Positions 6,764-15,566 of a stretch of 64,000 bases of DNA are shown one piece after another. A program made the translations under genes and the position numbers. Below the pieces are notes generated by a model that was not told where the DNA came from, searched no databases, and saw only the letters and a list, made by a program, of their open reading frames with translations. Position 1 is the first letter of the stretch. Each line of letters opens with the position of its first letter. The DNA is from Vibrio mexicanus (GTDB taxonomy: Bacteria > Pseudomonadota > Gammaproteobacteria > Enterobacterales > Vibrionaceae): assembly GCF_001012815.1 (NCBI RefSeq), contig NZ_JYJP01000106.1:1-64000 (forward strand). The letters run 5' to 3'.

Positions 6764-8995
6764 TTAAATTGGTCGGACGCTGTCTCTGTCTAGTTCGGCC
6801 GCAAATCGTTGCTCAAAGAACTTAACGTGGCTATCTTCTTCCAAACTATCATAAGCTTGCTGAAGTTTACCTTGATACAAAGTATCTCGCAGTTCAAGCG
6901 GTGTAGTGCCACTTTCACCAATCTCTACCGTTAACTGACATTCTTCACCAAGCTCTGAATTTAAGGCTGCAAGCAATTCGCTTTGAGCTTTATCTGTATT
7001 GAGGTGCGCTTGGCTGTTTCTCAACGTCAGTGCTATGGTGCTGCCATCTTTAGTATAGGCCGAATTAAGTGCAAGCTGTTCAACAAGCTTCGCTGTCGAG
7101 AGTTTTGAAATCAGAGCTGCCCACTCATCTTGAGCATTCGACTCTTCCACCAGCTTCTGCGCCATTTCAGGCGTCTTTATGTGCTCTAAAGCGCGTTTAA
7201 TCTGCGTAGGTGTCAGTTCCGTACTTTTCTCTTTCACTATCGGTTTAGAAGGCTTCCACTGATAAGGTTCATTCTCCTTTTCTGCGGTTTCTTGTGTGTG
7301 TGAATGAGAAGACAGAGGCGACACCCGCTCTGAGCCTTGGTGCTTTTGAGCAACACGATCAAGGACAGATTCTTTTTTTGCAGATGCCGCACTAGCCTTT
7401 TTTGGGCTATTGCCCTTATTTTGACCAGACGCAGCGTTTGATGATCCAGAAAGACCTTTACGTTGTGAGCGCAACTGATGTCGCAAACCACTCACTGGCG
7501 ACGACGCTTTCGGTGCTGGTTCAGATTGGGGTTGCGCCTGCTCCGGTGCAGGTGTCGGCGCTTGCCCCATCATCGGTTCTGAAGGTACATCGTAGTTCGC
7601 TGGTGGCTCAATGCTAGACGTGTCAAACCCTGGAGGCGGCTCTGAATACCCCATTGAGTCTTCGTAACCATACGCTGGTGGCGCTGATAATGGTTGCTCA
7701 TACGCTGGTGATTCAGGTGTTAGCGACTCAGATGAGTAGCTTGGTTCATCTACACGATCTAATGCAGCAGAAGGCGCTGGTGCCGGTTGATTAGGTCGCT
7801 CAACAGCCGAAGCTTGCGCTTGATTAACAACATTTGCTGATGATGGCGTCGAAACTGGCGCTGCTACTGCTTGGCTAGGCTCAGTTGAGATGACATTAAC
7901 TGCCATCGACTTGACAGGGCGAAAAGCAAGCATTCGCAGCAAGATCATTTCAATGCCCATTCGCTCAGAAGGCGAAGCCGTCAAATCAGCGCGACCTTTC
8001 AACGCAATCTGATAATAAAGCTGAACATCTTCAGGAGAGAGCGCACGGCTTAGTAGCTCAATTTTCTCAGAATCTGGCTGACCTTGATCGAGCGTTGATG
8101 GTAATGCCTGATACATAGCAATTCGATGAAGTTGTGAGGCCAACTGCTGCAGTAGCCCATCCCACTCAACACCATTTGAGGCCAATTTCTCAACACAACC
8201 CATTACAACTTGTGCCTGCTTAGCACTGATCGCTTCAAGAACATGAATCGCTTGGTCGGTATCAAGTGTACCTAGCATGTGCGCGACAGAGTCAGTCAGC
8301 ACCTTGCCATTACCCAAAGCAATAGCTTGGTCCGTTAAGCTCAAGGCATCACGCATACTGCCGTCAGCTGCGTGTGAAATCATCCCTAAAGCTCGAGCCT
8401 CGGCTTCTACACTTTCAGCCGCCAGAACCTTGTCGAGCTGCTGATGGATAGTATCGACGCTGATTGGCTTAAGGTGGAACTGCAAACAACGCGACAGAAT
8501 TGTCACTGGCAGTTTCTGAGGATCGGTCGTAGCAAGCAAGAACTTCACATACTCTGGCGGCTCTTCCAAGGTCTTTAAAAGCGCATTGAAGCTGTGACGC
8601 GACAGCATGTGCACTTCATCAATCAGATAGACCTTGAAGCGCCCACGGGCCGGTTTGTATTGAACGTTATCCAGTAGCTCACGTGTGTCTTCAACTTTGG
8701 TGCGAGAAGCCGCATCGATCTCTAATAGATCGACAAAACGACCTTCGTCGATCTCTTTACAGGTTGAACACTCACCACAAGGTGTCGCGGTAATACCCGT
8801 TTCACAGTTCAAACCTTTAGCAAACAGGCGTCCGATCGTGGTTTTACCCACGCCACGCGTCCCACTAAATAAATAAGCATGGTGCAAACGATTTTGCGCC
8901 AGCGCGTTCTCTAGTGCCGTTAGTACATGAGCCTGTCCAACAACTTCATTGAACTGGGTCGGTCGCCACTTACGGGCGAGAGCAAGATAACTCAT
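6764..8995 (-). CDS. dnaX: DNA polymerase III subunit tau/gamma
   Basis: 743 residues. N-terminal AAA+ clamp-loader: GTRGVGKTT (Walker A), zinc cysteines between CETG and CSTC, LIDEVHMLS (Walker B) and an arginine finger region (LSRCLQF). A clamp-loader collar follows to about residue 370, then a long Pro/Ala/Gln-rich linker (about 370-600) and the C-terminal domain that binds DnaB and the polymerase alpha subunit. Tau links the leading and lagging polymerases. A slippery site inside the linker (see 7392-7417) would make the short gamma form of about 534 residues. First gene of the dnaX-ybaB-recR unit, 37 bp downstream of apt. Confidence 0.97.
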   Translation of the reverse strand: MSYLALARKWRPTQFNEVVGQAHVLTALENALAQNRLHHAYLFSGTRGVGKTTIGRLFAKGLNCETGITATPCGECSTCKEIDEGRFVDLLEIDAASRTKVEDTRELLDNVQYKPARGRFKVYLIDEVHMLSRHSFNALLKTLEEPPEYVKFLLATTDPQKLPVTILSRCLQFHLKPISVDTIHQQLDKVLAAESVEAEARALGMISHAADGSMRDALSLTDQAIALGNGKVLTDSVAHMLGTLDTDQAIHVLEAISAKQAQVVMGCVEKLASNGVEWDGLLQQLASQLHRIAMYQALPSTLDQGQPDSEKIELLSRALSPEDVQLYYQIALKGRADLTASPSERMGIEMILLRMLAFRPVKSMAVNVISTEPSQAVAAPVSTPSSANVVNQAQASAVERPNQPAPAPSAALDRVDEPSYSSESLTPESPAYEQPLSAPPAYGYEDSMGYSEPPPGFDTSSIEPPANYDVPSEPMMGQAPTPAPEQAQPQSEPAPKASSPVSGLRHQLRSQRKGLSGSSNAASGQNKGNSPKKASAASAKKESVLDRVAQKHQGSERVSPLSSHSHTQETAEKENEPYQWKPSKPIVKEKSTELTPTQIKRALEHIKTPEMAQKLVEESNAQDEWAALISKLSTAKLVEQLALNSAYTKDGSTIALTLRNSQAHLNTDKAQSELLAALNSELGEECQLTVEIGESGTTPLELRDTLYQGKLQQAYDSLEEDSHVKFFEQRFAAELDRDSVRPI
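7392..7417 (-). promoter_or_regulatory. Predicted programmed -1 ribosomal frameshift site in dnaX
   Basis: In frame CCA-AAA-AAG-GCT-AGT gives the heptamer A AAA AAG (7403-7397), the same as in E. coli dnaX. A -1 slip adds one glycine (GGC) and meets TAG at 7394-7392. A Shine-Dalgarno-like AAGGG lies nine bases upstream, close to the E. coli stimulator spacing. I do not see a strong downstream stem-loop. Confidence 0.7.
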
Positions 8996-9031
8996 TAAGA
9001 TGTCCAGTTATTTATTTAGGGACAATTGACC

Positions 9032-9577
9032 TTAGTGGCCTTCAAATTCGCAAATACTGTAAACCTCTAAGCCAAGGTTTTTCAGACGAACATCGCCACC
9101 AATTTCAGGTAGATTAATGACAAAAGCAGCGTGCTCAACGGTACCACCAAGTTGGCGAATCAGTTTGGTCGTCGCTTCAATCGTACCGCCTGTTGCAAGA
9201 AGGTCATCCACCATCAGTACTTTGTCATTTTCGTTGATTGCATCAACGTGAATCTCAAGTGTGTCTGTGCCGTACTCTAGCTCGTAAGACTGCGCGACGG
9301 TTTCACGAGGTAATTTACCCGGCTTACGAACAGGAACAAAGCCCACGCCCATTTCTAGCGCAAGTGGCGCGCCAAACAAGAAACCACGAGCTTCCGTACC
9401 AACAATCTTGGTAAAGCCCATGTCTTTGTACTTCTCGACCAACAGTTGAATCGTCGCTTGATAAGCTTTCGCGTCTTCCATCAGGCTGGTGACATCACGA
9501 AACAGGATGCCCTTCTTAGGGTAATCAGGAATGCTCTTGATGCTTGATTTGATCAGTGAAAGGGTTTCAGTTGTCAT
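9032..9577 (-). CDS. apt: Adenine phosphoribosyltransferase
   Basis: 181 residues from ATG 9577 (MTTETLSLIKSSIKSIPDYP). An in-frame extension to 9634 exists, but homologous starts and the normal length favour 9577. KILMVDD-type PRPP loop present (VLMVDDLLATGGT), plus the substrate region VGTEARGFLFGAPLA and the flexible loop VRKPGKLPRE. Converts adenine and PRPP to AMP for purine salvage. Upstream neighbour of dnaX in the same direction. Confidence 0.96.
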   Translation of the reverse strand: MTTETLSLIKSSIKSIPDYPKKGILFRDVTSLMEDAKAYQATIQLLVEKYKDMGFTKIVGTEARGFLFGAPLALEMGVGFVPVRKPGKLPRETVAQSYELEYGTDTLEIHVDAINENDKVLMVDDLLATGGTIEATTKLIRQLGGTVEHAAFVINLPEIGGDVRLKNLGLEVYSICEFEGH

Positions 9578-9720
9578 AATTTGGTTTCTTAGATTGGCTT
9601 CAATTTTGGCTTTGTCGTCAAAACCGAGAGGCATTAATACAGGCTTCTACTCAACTGGTTGTTCTGCGCAGCAGAGTAAACAATCATCCCCACAGTAAGT
9701 GGGCACACTTGTGTGTAATG

Positions 9721-10125
9721 CTAGTGATTTTCTTGGCCGTGATCAACTGACTCATGTATCGGTAAACGCACAAACCAGGTGATCAAGACCACAAGGCCAA
9801 TCAACAGCCCAACTTTCAACCAAAAATGCGGCACGACGATAATTGAAAAGGTAAAGCTCAGTACAATAAGTACTGCTCCACGACGTTTGACTTTGCGACT
9901 TACGGCACGATGCTGCTCCCAATTGGAAATAATTGGGCCGAAAGTTTTGTGACTGTGCATCCACTGATGGAATCGAGGGCTACTGCGCATAAAACAAGCG
10001 CTGGCCAAGAGAACAAATGGAGTAGTAGGAAGAAGAGGAAGGACGATGCCGATAACACCGAGAATTAAACTGAGCCCACCAACGACATTGAGAAAGAGAC
10101 GGCGAATATTGATGATGGGCTCCAG
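9721..10125 (-). CDS. ybaN: DUF454 inner-membrane protein, YbaN family (start uncertain)
   Basis: The DUF454 core is clear: GVIGIVLPLLPTTPFVLLA, ACFMRSSPRFHQW, then a second pair of hydrophobic segments (VLIVLSFTFSIIVV, VGLLIGLVVLITWFV). The frame stays open upstream to a TGA at 10137-10135 with no ATG before the conserved region; only CTG 10125 or ATT 10107 are available, so a missing base near 10110 is likely. E. coli YbaN also lies next to apt. Function unknown. Confidence 0.75.
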   Translation of the reverse strand: MEPIINIRRLFLNVVGGLSLILGVIGIVLPLLPTTPFVLLASACFMRSSPRFHQWMHSHKTFGPIISNWEQHRAVSRKVKRRGAVLIVLSFTFSIIVVPHFWLKVGLLIGLVVLITWFVRLPIHESVDHGQENH

Positions 10126-10148
10126 TGGGTTGAATCAACCAAGTTCAG

Positions 10149-10280
10149 TTAGCCACCAACGTAACCGTTAAATACCTTAATCCACGTTAGAGTGGCCGGT
10201 AATGTAGGGATCAGTAGCGCTGCGATAAATCCGAGAAAGTAGAGTACATTATAAGGTTCTTTAAAATCTTTGTCTGCCAT
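10149..10280 (-). CDS. 43-residue single-pass membrane protein, unknown function
   Basis: Short frame ATG 10280 to TAA 10149 encoding MADKDFKEPYNVLYFLGF, a hydrophobic helix (FIAALLIPTLPATLTW) and IKVFNGYVGG. A good ribosome site GGAAG lies a few bases upstream of the ATG. It is placed directly before ybaN in the same direction, with only 23 bp to the nearest possible ybaN start. I do not recognise a family. Support is the ribosome site, the membrane helix and the context. Confidence 0.6.
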   Translation of the reverse strand: MADKDFKEPYNVLYFLGFIAALLIPTLPATLTWIKVFNGYVGG

Positions 10281-10405
10281 GATGAACTTCCAGTTTTTTT
10301 GCTGAGCTTCGCTCCCTTTTCGCAGCCAGTTCTGACTGTTAAGAGAGTCATAAATTTATTTTGGTTCGTGACTATAGCTCAATAATGAGACAACAAATAC
10401 CGATT

Positions 10406-10436
10406 AAAAAAAGGGTTATTGTCGAAACAATAACCT
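10406..10436 (-). terminator. Rho-independent terminator after rssB-like gene
   Basis: Minus-strand stem GGTTATTGT/ACAATAACC with a TTCG tetraloop, followed by seven Ts, 27 bp past the stop codon. Confidence 0.9.
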
Positions 10437-10462
10437 TCCCATATCGTTAAATGCTGAAATAT

Positions 10463-11560
10463 CTACATATGCTGACTCTGGTAGATTTCTAAACTAAAGC
10501 TACTCGACCCGATACGGTTCAGCATCAATTGACAAGACGAGTCGATAGGCAAATCTTTCATAATAAAGTTCTTTCCTATCTGTTCACCTAACATATTTTC
10601 CGCTTCGATATGTTGAGTGGTTTGGGAATTACTCCACCGTGCATCAAGGCCCGCAGGCAACAAAGAAATCGTTCCTTGGGTCATATCCACAACGCCGAAC
10701 AAAGCGCGAATCGGCCCGGCGCTGCTCGAACAAGCAATGCCTTTCTCTAACACATACGCGATGTCTTTAAGGTCGGCATTGAAGCTCTTGAGGTTCCGTA
10801 AATAGTCGTGGAATAGCGCACGAACCAGCAATGTTGTCGCGACACCAGTCTCTTCCGAAGCAGAATCCACAAGATAAAACGCAAACTGCCCATTCATTAG
10901 CCACGCGTAGTCAAAAACCAATGGCATGGTGTCGGCAGATTGTAAAAGCCTATAACTGCACTTCCACGCGCCTTGTGATGTGTCCTTATCTGGCAATAGT
11001 GCATGTAATAGGTCACGAGCGGCATTTGGGTTTTCTTGCAAATACTCTAAGTGCCAATGAAGCTCTTGTTCTTCAGGCACATCTCCGCCGTCTACCCGGA
11101 ACCATTGGCTAGCAAAATCGCGTTGGTCACAGAGATGATCGGAGGAATCGTCAAGTGTATTCTCGACCGCTTCCAACAAATGCTTTGGGTTGGATATCGG
11201 TTTAGGCAAAAAGTCCTTAATACCAAATCGAAGTGCTTGCGCCACATCAGACATTTCATCCGTTGCAGACACAACGATGAGAGGTAATGAAGGATATTCC
11301 AAACTGATCTCTTCAACGAACTCCAACCCACCTAAGATTGGCATGTTAAGATCGCAAAGAATCATATCAGGCTCAGCGGTACGCAGTTGTCTTAATCCAT
11401 CCAACCCGTCTTCTGCTTCGATGACACTGTATCCCTTCGCCTCAAGACAACTTCGAGTTATACGACGAAAAATCGGATCATCGTCGACAACTAAGATAAG
11501 TTTTTCAGTCACAGCCGTTGGTGTCGATGGTACGCTAGCCACAGTGTGTGATTTGTACAT
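10463..11560 (-). CDS. rssB: RssB-like response regulator
   Basis: 365 residues. Receiver domain about 20-135: DDD acid cluster at 26-28, phosphoacceptor D70 (LCDLNMP), conserved S/T (VVSATDE) and lysine (LPKPI). The C-terminal part (about 170-365) has no helix-turn-helix or GGDEF motif and resembles the degenerate PP2C-like output domain of RssB, the adaptor that hands sigma-S to ClpXP. A response regulator with this build sits at the same place in V. cholerae. The assignment as the functional RssB is inference from architecture and position. Strong terminator behind it. Confidence 0.75.
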   Translation of the reverse strand: MYKSHTVASVPSTPTAVTEKLILVVDDDPIFRRITRSCLEAKGYSVIEAEDGLDGLRQLRTAEPDMILCDLNMPILGGLEFVEEISLEYPSLPLIVVSATDEMSDVAQALRFGIKDFLPKPISNPKHLLEAVENTLDDSSDHLCDQRDFASQWFRVDGGDVPEEQELHWHLEYLQENPNAARDLLHALLPDKDTSQGAWKCSYRLLQSADTMPLVFDYAWLMNGQFAFYLVDSASEETGVATTLLVRALFHDYLRNLKSFNADLKDIAYVLEKGIACSSSAGPIRALFGVVDMTQGTISLLPAGLDARWSNSQTTQHIEAENMLGEQIGKNFIMKDLPIDSSCQLMLNRIGSSSFSLEIYQSQHM

Positions 11561-11786
11561 AACTTACGCCTCACTCGTAAATTCATTAATATCTTTTTAT
11601 TGTTATTTTAGTCAACTCTAGACACTCTCTAAAAAGTAGCCCTGAAATTACGTTTATACAAATATAGTGATGTTGAGCCAAGTTTTGCACTATATGTATG
11701 AAAGCTCATATATTGTTACTCTTGTTGATATGCCTCAAAAATTTACAATTAGATAAGCGATAAATTGGGAGTAAGTGTAAAAAATC

Positions 11787-12674
11787 ATGTCGAGCACAAT
11801 GAAATTAGACGATTTAAATCTATTCAGACTGGTAGTAGAAAATGGAAGCTATACCGCAACTTCGAAAAAAACTTCCATTCCAGTGGCCACGATTACTCGA
11901 CGTATTCAAGCGCTCGAAGAGTCTCTTAACATACGTTTACTCAACCGCCATGCGCGTAAATTGACGCTGACAGAAGCAGGTGAACGTTTCTTTAGAGAAT
12001 GTGCCCCATTGTTAAAACAGCTTTCCATGCGCGCTGTTGAGATTAGCGACGACTGTCGAGGGGCGGCGGGTAAGATTCGTATCTCTTCTCCGACCAATAT
12101 CACTAAACGAACCATGATGCCGATGTTCAACGCATTCATGGCAAAGTATCCGCAAATCAGCTTAGAGCTCACCACAAGTAACAGCCCTGACGAGTTAGAC
12201 CCAACTGAGTGGGATGTCATCTTCCGAGTCGGCCCACAGCGTGATTCAAGCTTAATTGCCCGCAAGATCAGCGAAGTTAAAGATATCTTGGTGGCAAGTC
12301 CTTTGTATTTGAAGCAGCACCCTGCGCCGCTGCATGCAGAAGATTTGGTCAACCACCAGCTGTTAAAAGGCCACCCTCTATTAAAGTGGCAATTGACAAA
12401 CAGCAATGGCGAGCACGTCGTTAATAACGACAAAGGACGCTTTGAAGCAAATGCCTTGAATGTGGTGAGAAGTGCTTGTTCTGAAGGGCTAGGTATCACT
12501 TTAATGCCAGATGTAATGATCAAAGAGTACATTGAAAGTGGGAATCTAGTTCAAGTACTTTCAGACTGGAGTGCGAACCCGAGAGATCTCTACATGCTAT
12601 ATAATCATAAGGACCATCTCCCAGAGAAAGTCCGGCTGTTTATCGATTTCATCATTGAATACAACCAACACTAA
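11787..12674 (+). CDS. LysR-family transcriptional regulator
   Basis: 295 residues. N-terminal winged helix-turn-helix (DLNLFRLVVENGSYTATSKK, VATITRRIQALEESL, LNRHARKLTLTEAG), followed by the substrate-binding fold typical of LysR proteins (RISSPTNITKR, LELTTSNSPDELDPTEWDVIF). Start could be 11787 or the methionine five codons on (MKLDDLN). Divergent from the rssB-like gene with 226 bp between starts; the target and inducer are unknown. Confidence 0.9.
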   Translation: MSSTMKLDDLNLFRLVVENGSYTATSKKTSIPVATITRRIQALEESLNIRLLNRHARKLTLTEAGERFFRECAPLLKQLSMRAVEISDDCRGAAGKIRISSPTNITKRTMMPMFNAFMAKYPQISLELTTSNSPDELDPTEWDVIFRVGPQRDSSLIARKISEVKDILVASPLYLKQHPAPLHAEDLVNHQLLKGHPLLKWQLTNSNGEHVVNNDKGRFEANALNVVRSACSEGLGITLMPDVMIKEYIESGNLVQVLSDWSANPRDLYMLYNHKDHLPEKVRLFIDFIIEYNQH

Positions 12675-12676
12675 AA

Positions 12677-12700
12677 AAGCCCGCTCATTTGAGCGGGCTT
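12677..12700. terminator. Bidirectional terminator
   Basis: Stem AAGCCCGCTC/GAGCGGGCTT (12677-12686 with 12691-12700). On the minus strand it is followed by six Ts, so it mainly ends the nitroreductase transcript; on plus it follows the LysR gene. Confidence 0.85.
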
Positions 12701-12728
12701 TCACTATCTAGGGGGTTATCTAAAAGCT

Positions 12729-13277
12729 CTACAAGAACTCAACAAATTTGCTCAGGTCGCGCTCCGGCACTTTCATCGGAGTACAACCCGGTGTGCCTAA
12801 GTAAAGAAAACCAACAATTTCATCTTCACCCGTTAAGCCAAAGGCTTGTTTCACTTCTGGGTGGAACATCCATTTACCCGAGCGCCAAAACCCTTGAAAG
12901 CCTTGCGCCACAGCGGCCATTTGCATTGCCTGCACTGCGCATCCCGCAGACAAATGTTGCTCAATTGCTGGTACTTTCTCATGTTCCGTCACCTTAGCGA
13001 TTACAGTAATCACCATTGGCGCACGAAATGGAGCGTTAGATAACTTATCGATTACTGCGTCTTCGGCCTGCTCGGATTTTGCAGCAGAAACAAGAATGTT
13101 CGCCAACTTTTGCAAGCCTTCACCTTGCGCAATGACAAAACGCCAAGGGGTTAACCCTGCATGATCAGGCGCACGAAGACCTGCACGAATAATATTTTCC
13201 AAGGCCGCCCCTTCAGGCGCCGGTGCGGATAATTTAGCAATAGAACGACGGTTGAGCAGAAGATCCAAGGCTTCCAT
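12729..13277 (-). CDS. ydjA: Nitroreductase family protein, YdjA-like
   Basis: 182 residues. FMN-binding features of the minimal nitroreductases: LLNRRSIAKL at the start, APDHAGLTPWRFVIAQGEG, and GFQGFWRSGKW, EIVGFLYLGTP near the end. The family's short length and the RxS motif fit E. coli YdjA, an FMN-dependent oxidoreductase with an unclear physiological substrate. Stands alone between two terminators. Confidence 0.88.
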   Translation of the reverse strand: MEALDLLLNRRSIAKLSAPAPEGAALENIIRAGLRAPDHAGLTPWRFVIAQGEGLQKLANILVSAAKSEQAEDAVIDKLSNAPFRAPMVITVIAKVTEHEKVPAIEQHLSAGCAVQAMQMAAVAQGFQGFWRSGKWMFHPEVKQAFGLTGEDEIVGFLYLGTPGCTPMKVPERDLSKFVEFL

Positions 13278-13323
13278 AGCATGTCCTTTATTATGTACTT
13301 ATAGTGATGATAATAACTCTAAA

Positions 13324-13354
13324 AAACAAAAAGGCGAACAACCTGTTCGCCTTT
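13324..13354 (-). terminator. Terminator after fadIJ
   Basis: Stem AAAGGCGAACA/TGTTCGCCTTT (13330-13340 with 13344-13354), then a T-rich tail (TTGTTTTTT) on the minus strand, 46 bp past the fadJ stop. Confidence 0.88.
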
Positions 13355-13400
13355 GATTAACATAATTTAAACCACGCTATGCGCTATTAGTTATTGGTTA

Positions 13401-15566
13401 TCAGCTATAGAATGTTTCATCTAAGCCCGCTCGGGTTAATAAACCATCACAAGGTGCAAAACGGTCGCCGTACTTTTCGGCGTGTTGATTCATAATTTCA
13501 ACCAGTTCTTTAATGCCGATGCTGTCCATGTAACGGAAAGGTCCACCAAGGAAAGGAGGGAAACCAATACCGAAAATAGCACCAATGTCGCCATCACGTG
13601 GACTGCGAATAATACCTTCATCAAGGCAGCGAACCGCCTCGTTCAACATAGGGAGCACACTACGCATTCCTATGTCTTTAGCACTCATCTTCGCTTCGGG
13701 TGATAACTTCAGTAGCTTGTAGACTGACTTATCGACTTCTTTTTTCTTACCTTTGTAGGTGTAGAAACCTTTGCTGCTCTTTCTGCCTTTTCGGCCATCA
13801 TTAAGCAAAGTATCAAATACATCAGGGCCTTTAAAACGTTCACCTAACTCGTTAACGAGAATCGGCATAATTTTCGCGCCAATGTCGATACCCACTTCGT
13901 CGAGCAGCGTTATTGGGCCCACAGGGAAGCCGAAATCAAGCAAGGCTTCATCTAGCTGCTCAATGGGTTCACCTGCCATCAATATTTGCGCCGCTTCATT
14001 CATATATGGGGCCAAGATACGATTGACATAAAAGCCAGCGCAGTCTTTAACGACGATCGGTGTTTTACCCTGTTTCTTTGCAAAATCTACGACAGTAGAA
14101 ATGGTTTCTTGCGATGTCCCTTCATGAGGAATCACTTCGACCAGAGGCATTTTTTCAACAGGGCTAAAATAGTGCAAACCCACAATGTTTTCAGGACGGG
14201 CCGCTTTTTCAGCAATTTGATGAATCGGTAACGACGAGGTATTGGTAGCAAAGATCGTCTTCTCGCTGCTATTTGCTTCGATATCGGCGACCATTTGCTG
14301 TTTTAAGTCGAGATCTTCAAAAACCGCCTCTACAACAATGTCTCGGTTCTTGTAACTGGTGTAATCGATACCTCCCGACAACTTAAGCATATTCGCTTGC
14401 AGTTTAGCTTTACTGATAATTCTGCGTTTTCGCTGCTTTTCGAACAATTTATAGTTGTAATTAAGGGCGTTCAACACACCATCGTTTGACACATCTTTAA
14501 TTCGAACTGGCAGTTTTGCTTTAGCCACACTTACATGAGCGATACCCGCGCCCATTAAGCCGCCACCGAGTACACCAATACGATTGACTTCAGCTGGTTC
14601 TGCATCACCACCCGTCTCTTTTTTCATTTCAGTCGTCGCAAAGAATATAGAGCGCAGTGCTTTAGATTGGCTCGTCATCACAAGCTCACCAAATCTTTGC
14701 GCTTCCAATTGCAAACCTTTGTCAAAGCCATGCTCTAAGCCGTGACGAATGACTTCTAAGATGAACTTCGTGGCAGGGTAATTGCCGCGCGCTTTTTGTT
14801 CTGTCTTCTTCTCTGCTTGTTCGAAAATGACTTTGCGACCCAATCCCGTTTTAGAGATCAGTTTCTCTTTGGTCGAGGTTTTACGGCTTGACTTCTTCGA
14901 ACCAGAATTTTTCTCAACAAACTGCTTTGCAACGTCTAACAGAACAGTATTAGGCACACAAGCATCGGTTAAACCGAGCTTCTTGGCTTTCTTCGCTCGA
15001 AGCTGCTTTCCCGTCAGTATCATATCTAGTGAAGTGAGCAGCCCAACAAGCCTAGGTAAACGTTGCGTACCCCCGGAGCCCGGTAACAAACCCAATTGCA
15101 CTTCAGGCAATCCCAATCGTGTTTTATCACTATCGCTGGTCACACGGTAGTCACAAGCAAGAGCCAACTCTAAGCCGCCTCCCAAGCATGGGCCATGGAT
15201 CGCCGCCACCACAGGGTATGGCAAATCAGAAAGTTGCTGAAAGAGCTGCTGACCTTGCTCGGCAAGTTCTTGCGCCTCTTTTGCGGAAGGGCACGCTTCA
15301 AGCATTCGCACATCAGCCCCGGCAACAAAGTTATCTGGCTTAAGCGAATGAACGATCAAGCCTTTCACCGCACTGCCTTTTTCACTGAGCTGCGCAAAGA
15401 TCGCTTTCATCTCTTCAGCAAATGCTGCCTGAAGAGTATTCATTTTTTCATTCGGCACATCAATGGAAAGCCACGCAATGTTGCTCTCATCGATCGTTAA
15501 ACTAAATGCACTAGCAAGGTTGCCGTTTGACTGATTCGCTTCTGTTGCTTTGCTTACATCACTCAT
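13401..15566 (-). CDS. fadJ: Fatty acid oxidation complex alpha subunit FadJ
   Basis: 721 residues. N-terminal enoyl-CoA hydratase domain (FVAGADVRML, PCLGGGLELALACDYRV, GLLPGSGGTQRLPRL). The 3-hydroxyacyl-CoA dehydrogenase domain starts near 330 with the NAD fold GVLGGGLMGAGIAH and the catalytic HYFSPVEKMPLVEV. Catalyses hydration and dehydrogenation steps of beta-oxidation together with the FadI thiolase. Its ATG overlaps the fadI stop (TAATG), so the two are co-translated. Length and fadI partner favour FadJ over FadB. Confidence 0.95.
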   Translation of the reverse strand: MSDVSKATEANQSNGNLASAFSLTIDESNIAWLSIDVPNEKMNTLQAAFAEEMKAIFAQLSEKGSAVKGLIVHSLKPDNFVAGADVRMLEACPSAKEAQELAEQGQQLFQQLSDLPYPVVAAIHGPCLGGGLELALACDYRVTSDSDKTRLGLPEVQLGLLPGSGGTQRLPRLVGLLTSLDMILTGKQLRAKKAKKLGLTDACVPNTVLLDVAKQFVEKNSGSKKSSRKTSTKEKLISKTGLGRKVIFEQAEKKTEQKARGNYPATKFILEVIRHGLEHGFDKGLQLEAQRFGELVMTSQSKALRSIFFATTEMKKETGGDAEPAEVNRIGVLGGGLMGAGIAHVSVAKAKLPVRIKDVSNDGVLNALNYNYKLFEKQRKRRIISKAKLQANMLKLSGGIDYTSYKNRDIVVEAVFEDLDLKQQMVADIEANSSEKTIFATNTSSLPIHQIAEKAARPENIVGLHYFSPVEKMPLVEVIPHEGTSQETISTVVDFAKKQGKTPIVVKDCAGFYVNRILAPYMNEAAQILMAGEPIEQLDEALLDFGFPVGPITLLDEVGIDIGAKIMPILVNELGERFKGPDVFDTLLNDGRKGRKSSKGFYTYKGKKKEVDKSVYKLLKLSPEAKMSAKDIGMRSVLPMLNEAVRCLDEGIIRSPRDGDIGAIFGIGFPPFLGGPFRYMDSIGIKELVEIMNQHAEKYGDRFAPCDGLLTRAGLDETFYS

